A program made the position numbers and the translations under genes. A DNA stretch of 64,000 bases from Anastrepha obliqua (lineage: Eukaryota > Arthropoda > Insecta > Diptera > Tephritidae). The stretch covers positions 24,141,792 to 24,205,791 of the forward strand of contig NC_072892.1 in the NCBI RefSeq assembly GCF_027943255.1, written 5' to 3'. Each line of letters opens with the position of its first letter. Position 1 is the stretch's first letter. The notes below the pieces were generated by a model. It was not told the DNA's origin. It made no database searches and worked only from the letters and a program-made list of their open reading frames with translations. Positions 54,994 through 64,000 of this stretch are shown here, one piece after another.

Positions 54994-55191
54994 CTATCGG
55001 AAGATTTATGAATTTTGCAAATGGCGTCGTACGCCAATCATGTGAACTAGACAGCTGCAGTTTAGAAAAAGACAAGCCATGAAGTGCGTAGAGGTTAAAA
55101 TAAATATTTCCATAACTCAAATTAATCAATTTTTATTTGGCAAAGAAGTTATTCAAAAACCAAATTGGATGATTAATTTTGCGCCACCTTG
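54994..55191. mobile_element. CAAGGTGGCGC-family MITE, left end truncated
   Basis: The copy starts at TATCGGAAGATTTATG, contains TGTGAACTAGACAGCTGCAG, AAAGACAAGCCATGAAGTGCG, ATTTCCATAACTCAAATTAA and ATTCAAAAACCAAATTGG, and ends GATTAATTTTGCGCCACC followed by TTGTA. The outer 30 bp of the left end are missing. Confidence 0.75.
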
Positions 55192-55570
55192 TATACCGTC
55201 TTTTTCCGAAAAGAAGCCCTATCGTGATTTTCGGGCATCCCCCAAAAATAATCCCTAGTTAAAATAAAGTGACAAAAAGAATTCAATAAAATTCGTTAAA
55301 GAATTCGTTAATGTTGATTCATTAAATATAAGTAATAATATGCTTAGTTTTCCTAATACAATTTCGAGAAATTAATTGTTTACCTCTACAGTTCGTTTTA
55401 AATTTAGTCCTGGAATCTATCTTAAAAATACAAACTAAAGGCAGCAGTCCACATTGAGCGACAGTTCAGGTATACTATTATACGTCCATTCATTTCAGTC
55501 TTGTAAGTCTGATTATTTCCTCATAAATAATTTTATTTATAAATAAAATGAATAACTTTTGAGCCCAGTT
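55192..55570. other. No gene recognised
   Basis: AT-rich spacer ahead of the pogo-like relic; could include its 5' end, but no TIR was identified. Confidence 0.4.
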
Positions 55571-56050
55571 AAAATGAATACAAAACGAAAGAGTTATTCT
55601 GTCGAGTACAAAAAGGGAATCGAGGAAGACTCCAAGGGTGTAAGTCTTGTAGCATTCTGCGAAGAGAAGATGCTGGACCTCTGTGTGGTTCGTAAATAGC
55701 AAGCAGATTACGATTACCTGTGTCAACTGGTCGGCCAAGGAAATCAGAAAAAACGCAGAGTTGGATCAAGTCGGCAGCCGTTATTTTCTGAGTTGGAAGA
55801 TTGCATCTGGGAATGGATTGCAGGAAGGAAAGCAATGGCTTTGGTTGTGCGCATGGCTGATGTTACAAAATTTGCCCTTGAAACAGCAATTGGATTTGAT
55901 ATATCCACAAAAGAATTTAAAACATGGTCACACTGGTTGGCCAACTCCGGTAAACCATATGAACTGCCTCTGAGGAGATCAACAACATTTTTTAAGTTGC
56001 GTCTAAGCTTTTTGTTGATGGCATCGGATCAAAAAAGTAAGTAAGACAGT
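55571..56050 (+). pseudogene. Pogo-like transposase N-terminus (CENP-B-type HTH)
   Basis: MNTKRKSYSVEYKKGIEEDSKG, VSLVAFCEEKMLDLCVVRK, stop, QADYDYLCQLVGQGNQKKR form the first helix-turn-helix. LFSELEDCIWEWIAGRKAMALVVRMADVTKFALE, IGFDISTKEFKTWSHWL and YELPLRRSTTFFKL match the second, CENP-B-type DNA-binding domain of pogo/Tigger-like transposases. The codon after VVRK is TAG where relatives have Trp. One or two frameshifts follow. The DDE catalytic domain is missing. Alternatively this could derive from a domesticated CENP-B-like gene, but the stop codons argue for a dead copy. Confidence 0.78.
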
Positions 56051-57690
56051 GTTCTATTCTCAGAAAAAGATGGTAGTAACTACACCATTCACTGTAAATT
56101 TCGGTATCTCGACCGCCAGCGTAATAACAACACGAATTTCGACCACTTCAAACTGGCCCAATATTATACCCAAATTGAATGGGCTACACAACTGCGTACT
56201 CAGAATTTGTTAAAAGGCTGACTATAAAGTTGAAAACTTTCGATGAAATTTTTTTAAATTTTTTCAAATTTCGTATGCCAGTTGAATTTGTGTCAATATG
56301 TATTTTTGCGAATTTCTATGTACACATCTACATATGTATGTATGTATACATATGTGACGAAATACTTCTGGTCGCTTTTATTTTAGTGAAACAGAAAGAA
56401 GACAAATACGCGCACACTTATGCAGGTGTGGAGATATGTACTCGCACATTTGGTATCTATTATTTTTAGTTGGCCATGATAACACTAACGAAAAGAGTTC
56501 AGAAAGCGAAAAACACAAATTGCGTACCAAAAAAAACAAAAAAATAAATAAAAACTAACAGGACAGGCATTTAATTAGCACAAAAATTTTTACAGGCTTT
56601 CAGTGATCTTTTTTAATCAGAAATAACGAGCGGCTGCAAAGAAACGAATGCATAGATCACGTGAAGGGCTCCCACGTGCCACTTTTGTACGGTGGAATTG
56701 CTTGCGAGATATGCATAAGTCTCAACCCCTAAAAGCGGACCGCATATGCAAGAAAGCCTGCAACTCGATGAGTGGCGGATAAAGTCAGATAGTTTCAATT
56801 AATTTCAATTAGGTTTTGAGTTAAACAATGCAGCTTTTCTGAGAACTTTTTTTGTGGTTTTTCTTTTTGAAAATTTAATGCAATTTTTTGGAAAATTGTG
56901 AAGGTTCACACACACATACACATTTACATCTGCAGGTACATATGAAGGTATAGGTAACTGTATAACTACAGTTATATGTTTATGTAGGTATTCATTCATC
57001 GACATAAACGAACCCAACTCGATTATTTGAACTTCGCCCACGGGCTGTACTATATTTCAGTTCTTGTTTTCGATTTCGTTTTGCTTTCTGCTTTGGTTTT
57101 GGTTTTGTTTCTGTTCAAAAGCGACCTCCACTTTTGTTGAAATATTTCGTGTACACACATACTCACACATATGTTTGTGTGTATTCAAAAACGTGCGTCT
57201 AAAAGTTTTACGCCGCTCGCAGCTTAGTGTTCTTGCTCTGTAACTAAACCAAAAAATTGGAGGTGAGTCGAATGCAAAAGAGAATGAAAAAAATGCTATT
57301 CGAAAGCATGTGTAGCTCACGTGTAGGCAACGAAAACGAGGACGGCGCTGTTTCGTGGCTCGACGATTTACATACAAAGCACGCCTTCAAATGAGCACAA
57401 ATAATAACAAAAATACATAGAAATAAGAATAAAACTAAAAGCTAACAGTATAATGTTGTGTCAGCAGCTAAAATAATTTGTAGAGTTTAACTCACACACG
57501 CACAGAAAATAAAACCAAAAACAAGTTGAACAAAAAACCAAAAAAAACAACGCTCAACAGTCAAACAATACCAAAACAGAAATGAATTTTTGACTGCAAA
57601 AACAATAGCAACAATATGCTTGTGGTTCGGCAATGGTGAAGAATGCTTTTTGATGACATTTTATCCCAATTAACGATTTGGTGCGAGTTC
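56051..57690. other. No gene recognised
   Basis: AT-rich DNA with TATG repeats near 56330-56350 and CACACATA near 56905-56925. No supported exon. Confidence 0.5.
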
Positions 57691-58357
57691 TACAAGGTGG
57701 CTTAAGATTAATCATCGAATGAAAAAAACGAAATAGTGTTAAATTTCAAAGGTACACGGTGGCGCAAAATTAATCATCGAATAAAAAAATCGAAGAAAGT
57801 TAAATTTCAAAGGTACAAGGTGGCGCAAAATTAATCATCGAATAAAAAATCGTAGAAGAGTTAAATTTCAAAGGTACAAGGTGGCGAAAAATTAATCATC
57901 GAGTGAAAAAATCGAAAAAGAGTTAAATTTCAAAGGTACAAGGTGGTGCAAAATTAATAATCGAATGAAAAAATCGAAGAAGAGTTAAATTTTAGAACAA
58001 CGAAGAAGATGTAGTCGTATGTTGTTGTATTTACAATATGTGTATAACGTACAAGCTGGCGCAAAATGAATCATCGAATAAAATGATAAATAAAAATGAA
58101 AAATCGAAGAAGAGTTCAATTTTAAAGGTACACGGTGGCGCAAAATTAATAATCGAAAGAAAAAAAAGAAAAAGAGTTAAATTTCAAAGGTACAAAGTGG
58201 CGCAAAATTCATCATCGAATGAAAAAATCTAAGAAGAGTTAAATTTCAAAGGTACACGGAGGCGCAAAATTAATCATCGAATAAAAAAATCGAAGAAGAG
58301 TTAAATTTCAAAGGTACAAGGTGGCGCAAAATTAATCATCGAATGAAAAAATCAAAA
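57691..58357. repeat. Ten-unit minisatellite built on a TIR-element end
   Basis: Units start near 57691, 57753, 57814, 57875, 57937, 58050, 58129, 58191, 58253 and 58315, giving a period of 61-62 bp with two longer spacings (113 and 79). Each begins TACAAGGTGGCGCAAAAT, then TAATCATCGAATAAAAAAAT, then CGAAGAAGAGTTAAATTTC. The first 20 bases are the terminus of the MITE family at 45667-45811. Confidence 0.9.
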
Positions 58358-58724
58358 AACCGTAGCTGATGGACGGAGTTTTTTTTTTTAATTTCGATTT
58401 TTTTTTAACAATTAATTGTCGGGTTTTTTTTCTCAAAAATCTTAAATATATTTCCTACCTAATAGAGGTTATATTTAGTTCCAGATGAAAAGTGCACAAA
58501 ACCGTATTTGGAAATTTCTAACACCTCAAATTCTTAATTTATTCATAAAAAAAGCAATTTGGCATGGCCTCATCTTCACCCGTTATTGAATGAAATACAA
58601 TCCAGATTATGCCGCTGACAATTCTCTTTCAAGACAATTTTATTACACCGCGTTCAAACAGGTATACTTTTGTTGCTTCAACTTTCCCAATTCTCTTTTA
58701 ATGTTTCCGTCGTCTCTATAGAGT
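58358..58724. other. No gene recognised
   Basis: AT-rich spacer between the minisatellite and the RTE-like relic. Confidence 0.5.
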
Positions 58725-59430
58725 GGGTCTTGCGGTAAAAGAAAGCAAAACAAAGTGCCTTGTGTCAACAGCCAAAAAGTCTACGCGTATTGAACAATAG
58801 GTTGCACTTGGCAATGACGAGTTCGAGGTAGTCAATGATTTTTTCTACCTAAGATGCAGCATTAATACCAACAGCAACGTCAGCCAAGAGATCCATCGAA
58901 GAATAACTCTTGCCAACAGGTACCAATTTGGGCTGGGAAGTCAATTGAAAAGCCAAGCCCTCTTTTGATGCACAAAAAAAAGCTCTATCAATCACTGATC
59001 CTCCTGGTCTCACTGTATGGCGCTGAGTCCTGAACACTAACTAACACCGATGAGCGGTTATCATGAGCGTTGAGCGAAACATTTTTCGCAAGATCTATAG
59101 TCCAATTTGCGTGAATGATGCATACCAAATAAGGTGAAACTACGAGTTGTACGCCGACATCGACGTAATAAAGCGCATTAAAATTCAGCAGCTGCGTTCG
59201 CTAAGTCACGTTGAGCGAATGGACAATAACGCTTCAGCAAAGAAGGTGCTCTTTTTGAAATGTACTGATGAAACTCCCAACAAAGGACGACCTCATCTAC
59301 GTTGGAAATACCAAGTCGAGGAGGACCTGACCGCCATTGGTGTTTCTAATTGGGGTGAACGCGCGCAATTCAGAGGCCATGGGCGCAATATTTTTGGAGC
59401 GGCTAAGACCGACCCACGTAAAGCACGGTC
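58725..59430 (+). pseudogene. RTE-like non-LTR retrotransposon ORF2 C-terminus relic
   Basis: The sequence reads GLAVKESKTKCLVST, DEFEVVNDFFYLRCSINTNSNVSQEIHRRITLANRYQFGL, LLVSLYGAES, RNIFRKIYSPI, YELYADIDVIKRIKIQQLRSLSHVERMDNNASAKKVLF and GRPHLRWKYQVEEDLTAIGVSNWGERA, with frameshifts and stops in the first half. From 59147 the frame is open for 129 codons. The order matches 7960-8575 but the copies are not close. Only the region after RT motif C is present. Confidence 0.82.
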
Positions 59431-59774
59431 CTCGCACTTTTCCAAAATTTACCTCTTTCTAGAACTCCAAAACCTTATCCTTTCTATGCTTACTCCCGCA
59501 CAATATTCTGAGCATTATTTGCATTGTGGCTGCTAAACTAAATAAAAAACAAAGAAAACCACACAGTTACACAATGCATCAGTGGCGCCAGCAAGGGGAA
59601 GCGAGCAATCGCGATTTTAGCGCAGACACACCAAATTTAGCGAAGTCCTCAACCATGTGCGCCATCCTTCTGCCAGAAAAATATGAAACACAGATGGCGC
59701 TCAAAGCAGTAAGAAGGCATTGTTCCTAGGAGACGACAGATGGGCATTTCCACTTAGGACTGGTAGTGGAAGGC

Positions 59775-59835
59775 TAAAAACCAACGCAAGACTGAGTCTT
59801 GTCGAGATCCTATGCTCCCGAGAGGAGTGAACAAG
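59775..59835 (+). pseudogene. Terminal scrap of the RNase-H-less family seen at 12561
   Basis: CTTGTCGAGATCCTATGCTC followed by CCGAGAGGAGTGAACAAGGA (SLVEILCSREE) matches the end of 12561-12925 almost base for base. Only about 60 bp remain. Confidence 0.7.
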
Positions 59836-59839
59836 GACA

Positions 59840-60471
59840 AAAAAAAAAGACCGACCATCGGTTGTAGTTCGGATACTTATTGTCATTTCTGACTAATTTG
59901 GTGATGCCTAAAACTTAACCGTTTTCGAGATATCCGATTTCAAAAATTATTTAAAAGAAATCCTTTTTTTTTTCTTGTACGTCCACTTTATTTTTAATTT
60001 TAATTCAATGGTTTTTTTTAATTTTTAGTTTTTCTTAAAAAAGTGTGTCAATTAATAAAACTTTTACTACAGTCCAAGTCCAGCCGTAACAGCTAAAACT
60101 GGCTACTTGTGTAAAATTTGAATTTATGATTTTTCACTAAATATTTTCTACTTCGCATGATTAAACAAAAACAAGAAGAAAACAAACTAACGAAATTTTT
60201 TTTTATGAAAAATATTTTGCAAATTATTTGAAAATTGTCTGCATGTCTTTTTAGCTGTGCGAAAAGGTGGAATATTCTAAGAATAATGTAAATGCATAGA
60301 CTCAACTCAGCAGGCAGTCCAACATGACCAACATTTTAGTAGAGGCCACTACCCACTTAGTACCTGCCACAGAGGATCTCCTGAACACAAAAAAATGTTC
60401 GCATGACCTTTTTCGATTCTTCAAATTATGCCAGGTACAAATTAATCGACTATTGCTTAAATAAAAAAATC
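59840..60471. other. No gene recognised
   Basis: AT-rich DNA with T-runs; nothing supported. Confidence 0.5.
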
Positions 60472-60769
60472 TGTCGCCGTCGCCGAATGGTTGGTTGGCT
60501 GGTGCGCGACTATTATTCAGAAGTGCACAGAAACCACGCGCATGGAACAACAATTCCGATAAATTTTTTTTCTAATAGCGTTCGATCCACGGCGATTTTG
60601 ACAATCATTCTAGTGCATTTCAGCCATGCAGAAGGTGACCATAACAACGCCAGCTCCATAGAGGCTCCACAGCTCCAGCTCCGTAAGAACTATTCACCAC
60701 AAATAGGAGAAAGAGCTCGGCCAAACACCCAAAAAAGGATGTAGCAGCCAATTATATAGATATACAGTA
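60472..60769 (+). mobile_element. tRNA-derived SINE, diverged
   Basis: GTCGCCGTCGCCGAATGG then TTGGCTGGTGCGCGACTATT give the head (the B-box-like part is degraded). TTTTTTTCTAATAGCG and ATTTCAGCCATGCAGAAGG are body traces. The 3' part is better kept: CACAAATAGGAGAAAGAGCT, CGGCCAAACACCC and GCAGCCAATTATATAGATAT. Confidence 0.75.
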
Positions 60770-60771
60770 TT

Positions 60772-61140
60772 GGCCAAAACTAAAGCACCACTCACAGGAT
60801 GTCTAATAACGCCTAATAATTCAACAAAAACCACGTGAAATATGGGATATTTTTGTACCATGTTTTTCTTAATAATTTTAAAGTTTATTTATTTTATTTA
60901 TTTAAATTAATAAAAAACTAAAATTGAGCATATCCATAGTACTCAAAAACGAAATGGTCAAACCTAGAGCACCCCTCGCTTCACAGTAAGCTCCATCAAC
61001 CAGTCACGGGCTCACAAAATACTTTCTCTTTTTGGATACACTTCAACATTTTCTATTCCTGCGTATAGACACGAATTTGGTCATGATAAATGCATTGATA
61101 AATCAAATAAAAATAATAGGCGCAAAAATCAACTGTTCTA
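60772..61140 (+). mobile_element. Possible Tc1-type left end
   Basis: Directly after the SINE, TA is followed by CAGTATTGGCCAAAACTAAA, close in form to the CAGTACCTGGCCA start of the Tc1 at 43756. A non-coding leader-like stretch follows but no transposase or right end was found, so this may be a solo end. Confidence 0.4.
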
Positions 61141-61854
61141 ACTAGAAAAAGAGTGCAATAACGAAATAAAATGTATACCAACTCGCAGACGCTTGGCTAT
61201 GGCTCTTGTCATTGGGGTTTGTTTTCGCCTTTGGCTCCCTCTCAAGCTCTCCTTCGCATGCGCCACCCTCCGGTATGTACTTAACCTTGACACACTTACC
61301 CAATGCGAGTATATACCTCGAACTTGCCACCGCTACAGACACAGACACAACCACAGATGCAGACATGTACGTGCATCAAAAGCCAAGAGCAAGAAGTGGA
61401 AATGAGTAAAGTAAGGGAAAAGTCCGTGAATTGAGAACCAGCACAGCTCCTACAATAATCTCAACCTTGCACGGCATAAATTGCAAAGCAATGCGACGAA
61501 TCGCGCTGCCTTCCTCCCTCTGGGTACACACACAAAATAGGGGCAAAAGAGAAAAAAATGTTAGCGAAAAATCAAAAGAAAGAAAGATAAAAACGAAATG
61601 AACAACTTTCATGTAATAAAATTAAATTGCATTATAAATTAAATTGTTTTTGTCAGCCATAAGCCATAAGGCAGCTGGTGCTCCTTTTATTGTAAAGTAA
61701 TAATTTATTGTTATTTTCCATTTATTAAATAAATAAATAAATAATATTTCTGGCAAGCAGCGAATATTTGTGAAATGGCAAAAGCGTATTTGTATTTTGA
61801 GATTTCGGTAGATAAGAAGTTTTTCAATGCATTTACGGTTCGGTAAATTCTTCT
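61141..61854. other. No gene recognised
   Basis: Contains a GACACAGACACAACCACAGA-like short repeat at about 61338-61362. Overlapping short frames here have no domain. Confidence 0.5.
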
Positions 61855-62045
61855 GTGGCCATCGTAGCCGAATGGGTTGATGCATGACTACCATGCGGAA
61901 ATGCATAGGTTCGACTCACCGTGCGTGAACATCAAATGATGGCAAACGTTTTTGTTTCTTTTTTTTTCTAAAAGCAGTCGCCCCTCGACAGGCAATGGCA
62001 AACCTTACAATGTATTTCTGCCATAAAAAAATCAGCTCACAAAAG
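61855..62045 (+). mobile_element. tRNA-derived SINE, 3' truncated
   Basis: ATCGTAGCCGAATGGGTTG, GCATGACTACCATGCGGAA and the B-box ATAGGTTCGACTC give the clearest tRNA-like head in the window. AAAAGCAGTCGCCCCTCGAC, GGCAATGGCAAACC and TGTATTTCTGCCAT follow. It is cut off before the CATTTGTGGAAC region by the transposase relic. Confidence 0.85.
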
Positions 62046-62049
62046 AACA

Positions 62050-62690
62050 AATCTGAAATTTTTGGCTTGAAAGCTACGTCAATAAGCAAAGTGGCCGTAT
62101 TTGAGCTGAAGAGCAACCCGAAGCCATTCGAGAGCAGCCATTACATCCATTGAAAACATGCGTTTGGTGCGACCTATGGGCTATAGGAATCATCGGCCCA
62201 TATTTCTTCAAAGACGAGACTGACGCCAATGTAACAGTGAATAGCAAAGCTACCCCGCCACAATAAACGACTTTTTGATGCCGGAAATTGAAGCCCGTTA
62301 TCTCCACAACATCTGGTTCCAACAAGGCAGTACTTGTCATACAGCATGCGAAACAATGGATTTACTTAGTCGTCGTTTCGGTGAGAAACTTATCTCTCGT
62401 CTCGGACTAGGGGATTGGCCACCAAGATCGTGTGATATCACATTTTTGGACTTTTATATGTGAACGAATGTAAAGCCGAAATGCTTTGTGGATAAACCAG
62501 TTTCGATCGAGGCATTGGAAGCAAACTTTACTACAGTTATTCACGAGATATCGACCGAAGTCCTCCAGCAGGTGATTCAAAAGTTGTGTTTACGGCTGCC
62601 CGTATTACGGCGCAGTTGCGGCCAACATTTAGAAGGGATTACCTTTAAAAAATAAGTGTCATAACTGGTTCTACACAAAAATAATAAAGA
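62050..62690 (+). pseudogene. DDE transposase relic, same family as the 3.7-kb element
   Basis: FWLESYVNKQSGRI, LHPLKTCVWCDLWAIGIIGPYFFKDETDANVTVN, NIWFQQGSTCHTACETMDLL, RFGEKLISRLG and DWPPRSCDITFLDFYM are read in order. The second catalytic box reads QQGSTCHT: one codon, the Asp of QQDGATCHT, is missing. The third region, deleted at 4535, is present here (SCDITFLDF). Frameshifts and stops occur near 62260 and 62460. The N-terminal third is absent, cut at the SINE. Confidence 0.85.
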
Positions 62691-62699
62691 TTACACACA

Positions 62700-64000
62700 A
62701 TCAATCCATCAGTGGGATCATCCACAGCGCGTTAGGCGAACTTAACTCTTGGGCCACAGACTGTGGCCTAAGTTTAAACCTGCGTAAAACAGAACTTGTG
62801 CTTTTTACCACCAGGTACAAGGCACCAACTTTTAACATAACAAATATCAAGGAACAAACTCTTTCACTTTCTCCCAGTGCCAAGTACTGAAATTTTGAAC
62901 TCCAAACTTAGCTGGAATTTAAGCGTCGAAGAACGGGTAAGGAAGGTAGAAATTGCTTTATATGCCTGTAAACGTATGCTTGGAAGAAGATGGGGTATTC
63001 AACCCAAATATATATTATGGTTATATAAGGCGGTTATACGACCTATTAAATCGTATAGTTCGGTAGTTTGGTGGAAAGCTCTAGGGAGAGAGTACAATAC
63101 CAAATTACTCGGCAGCATACGAAGATCGGCCGGCGCAATAACGGTCGGTGCATTCAGATCACGGATTCCTAGAGACAATGCACTGACACACGTTATTCCA
63201 ATAGATCTACTTATTAAGAAGACGACAACCAGAAGTGCATTTAGGTTAAATGAAACGGGTCGCTGGAAATAAAAAACTTATGGTCACGCAAGTCTATTAT
63301 TGCGACAAACTCAGTCAACCTCGGAGAGGACTGACTATATCAATAGGAATTTTGCCACTCTCTTTCCTTCTAAGGAAGTATGGAATAAGGGATTCTCTCT
63401 ACACAACTTCAACACTATAGTCTATACAGATGGCAGCAAAATGGATTGTGGTGTTGGAGCTGGTATACTCATATATTCTCACAGACCTAAAATTGTGTCT
63501 TTCATGTGGAAGTACTTGCAATTGAGGAAGCCTGTCGGCTACTAATCGCAGATTTCCCTTTTAAGGGCAATATGGCTATTCTTTCAGATAGCCAAGCTGC
63601 AATCCAAGTACTGGGTTCGTCTATAATAACCTCTAAAGTGGTGGAACAAAGTAGGAATAGCCTTTTGACCTTGAGTGTAAGCCATAAACTTACCTTAACC
63701 TGAGTCCCGGGACATGAGCACATCGAAGCTAACGAAAAAGCAGATGAACTGGCAATAGTGGGATCTGCCATAAATAGCACTCTTGGAGAATCGGTATTCA
63801 TACCATTAGGTGCAGTCAAAAATATAATTTCTCTAAAATACTCAGAATCGCGGATTGTAGATGGAAAGACCAGACGAAATGCAAAATTAGCAGGACATTG
63901 TGGCCCTCAACCTCAAGTAATCGTCAACATTAATAAGCATGAAACGACGGGACGCCTGGAGACTAACGGCGGCCATAACTGGGTTTTGGTCTATCGGAGA
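62700..64000 (+). pseudogene. Non-LTR retrotransposon RT end to RNase H, running off the window
   Basis: ELNSWATDCGLSLNLRKTELVLF, then LNSKLSWNLSVEERVRKVEIALYACKRMLGRRWG, AVIRPIKSYSSVVWWKAL and PRDNALTHVIPIDLLIKK form the RT thumb. After frameshifts come TIVYTDGSKMDCGVGAGI (Asp), VLAIEEACRLL (Glu), AILSDSQAAIQVLGSS (Asp), VPGHEHIEANEKADELA and the start of the tail. All RNase H acidic positions are readable. The element continues past 64000. It belongs to the same broad family as 51771-53050. Confidence 0.88.

Noticed and set aside
57691..58357. CRISPR-like array
   Set aside because: Regular repeats, but spacers are also repeated, the repeat is a transposon end, and the genome is eukaryotic.
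61864..61915. Possible functional tRNA gene
   Set aside because: A- and B-box-like parts are present but no complete cloverleaf or acceptor stem; it is the head of a SINE with a repeated body.

Overview
This is a stretch of an insect nuclear genome, almost certainly from a true fly (Diptera) and quite possibly a tephritid fruit fly. The evidence is AT-rich DNA full of (CATA/ACAT)n microsatellites, tRNA-like SINEs, mariner and Tc1 copies, and many 5'-truncated non-LTR retrotransposons. The placement is inference from repeat style, not from a marker gene. I found no convincing host protein-coding gene, rRNA or functional tRNA. Nearly every peptide I can recognise is a broken transposon protein on one strand or the other. 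The window looks like an intergenic region, a large intron or a pericentromeric-like repeat graveyard.

Layout. 0-10 kb: a mariner relic, a T-rich block, a TIR-intact but internally deleted Tc1/mariner-superfamily element (3658-4557), then a pile of non-LTR fragments (I/R1-like RNase H tails, a Jockey-like tail, an RTE-like tail, an RT piece) and a SINE. 10-21.5 kb: a SINE, an RNase-H-less non-LTR tail, a 661-bp palindromic fold-back element, two mariners about 20 bp apart (the second split by a retrotransposon), a Tc1 relic, and an R1-clade element sitting inside an (ACAT)n microsatellite. 24-33 kb: a short TIR element split by a retro fragment, two fused RNase H tails, a 1.3-kb T-rich tandem array, a SINE, and a Tc1 split by a retrotransposon with a readable target-site duplication, followed by a mariner. 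35-42 kb: a retrotransposon inside an array of TIR-element ends, more mariner and retro relics, and an 858-bp palindromic element. 43-46 kb: a three-element nest containing a full-length Tc1-type transposon with a probable intron. 47-64 kb: mariner, a TTAA-flanked MITE, a Jockey-like tail with an in-frame 57-bp duplication, a TGGCGC-motif minisatellite, a large minus-strand retro relic, a TAA-flanked MITE, a pogo-like N-terminus, a ten-unit minisatellite built on a transposon end, an RTE-like relic, two more SINEs, a DDE relic and a long retro relic running off the end.

Nothing here forms an operon or pathway; the story is transposition history. The most interesting signals are: (1) one short TIR family (ends CAAGGTGGCGCAAAATTA) found as single copies and expanded into two independent tandem arrays; (2) retrotransposon 3' tails made of (CCTAA)n, the complement of the TTAGG arthropod telomere repeat that flies lack; (3) an intron-bearing Tc1-type element inside a nested TIR element; (4) two large near-perfect palindromes; and (5) several readable insertion histories with target-site duplications.
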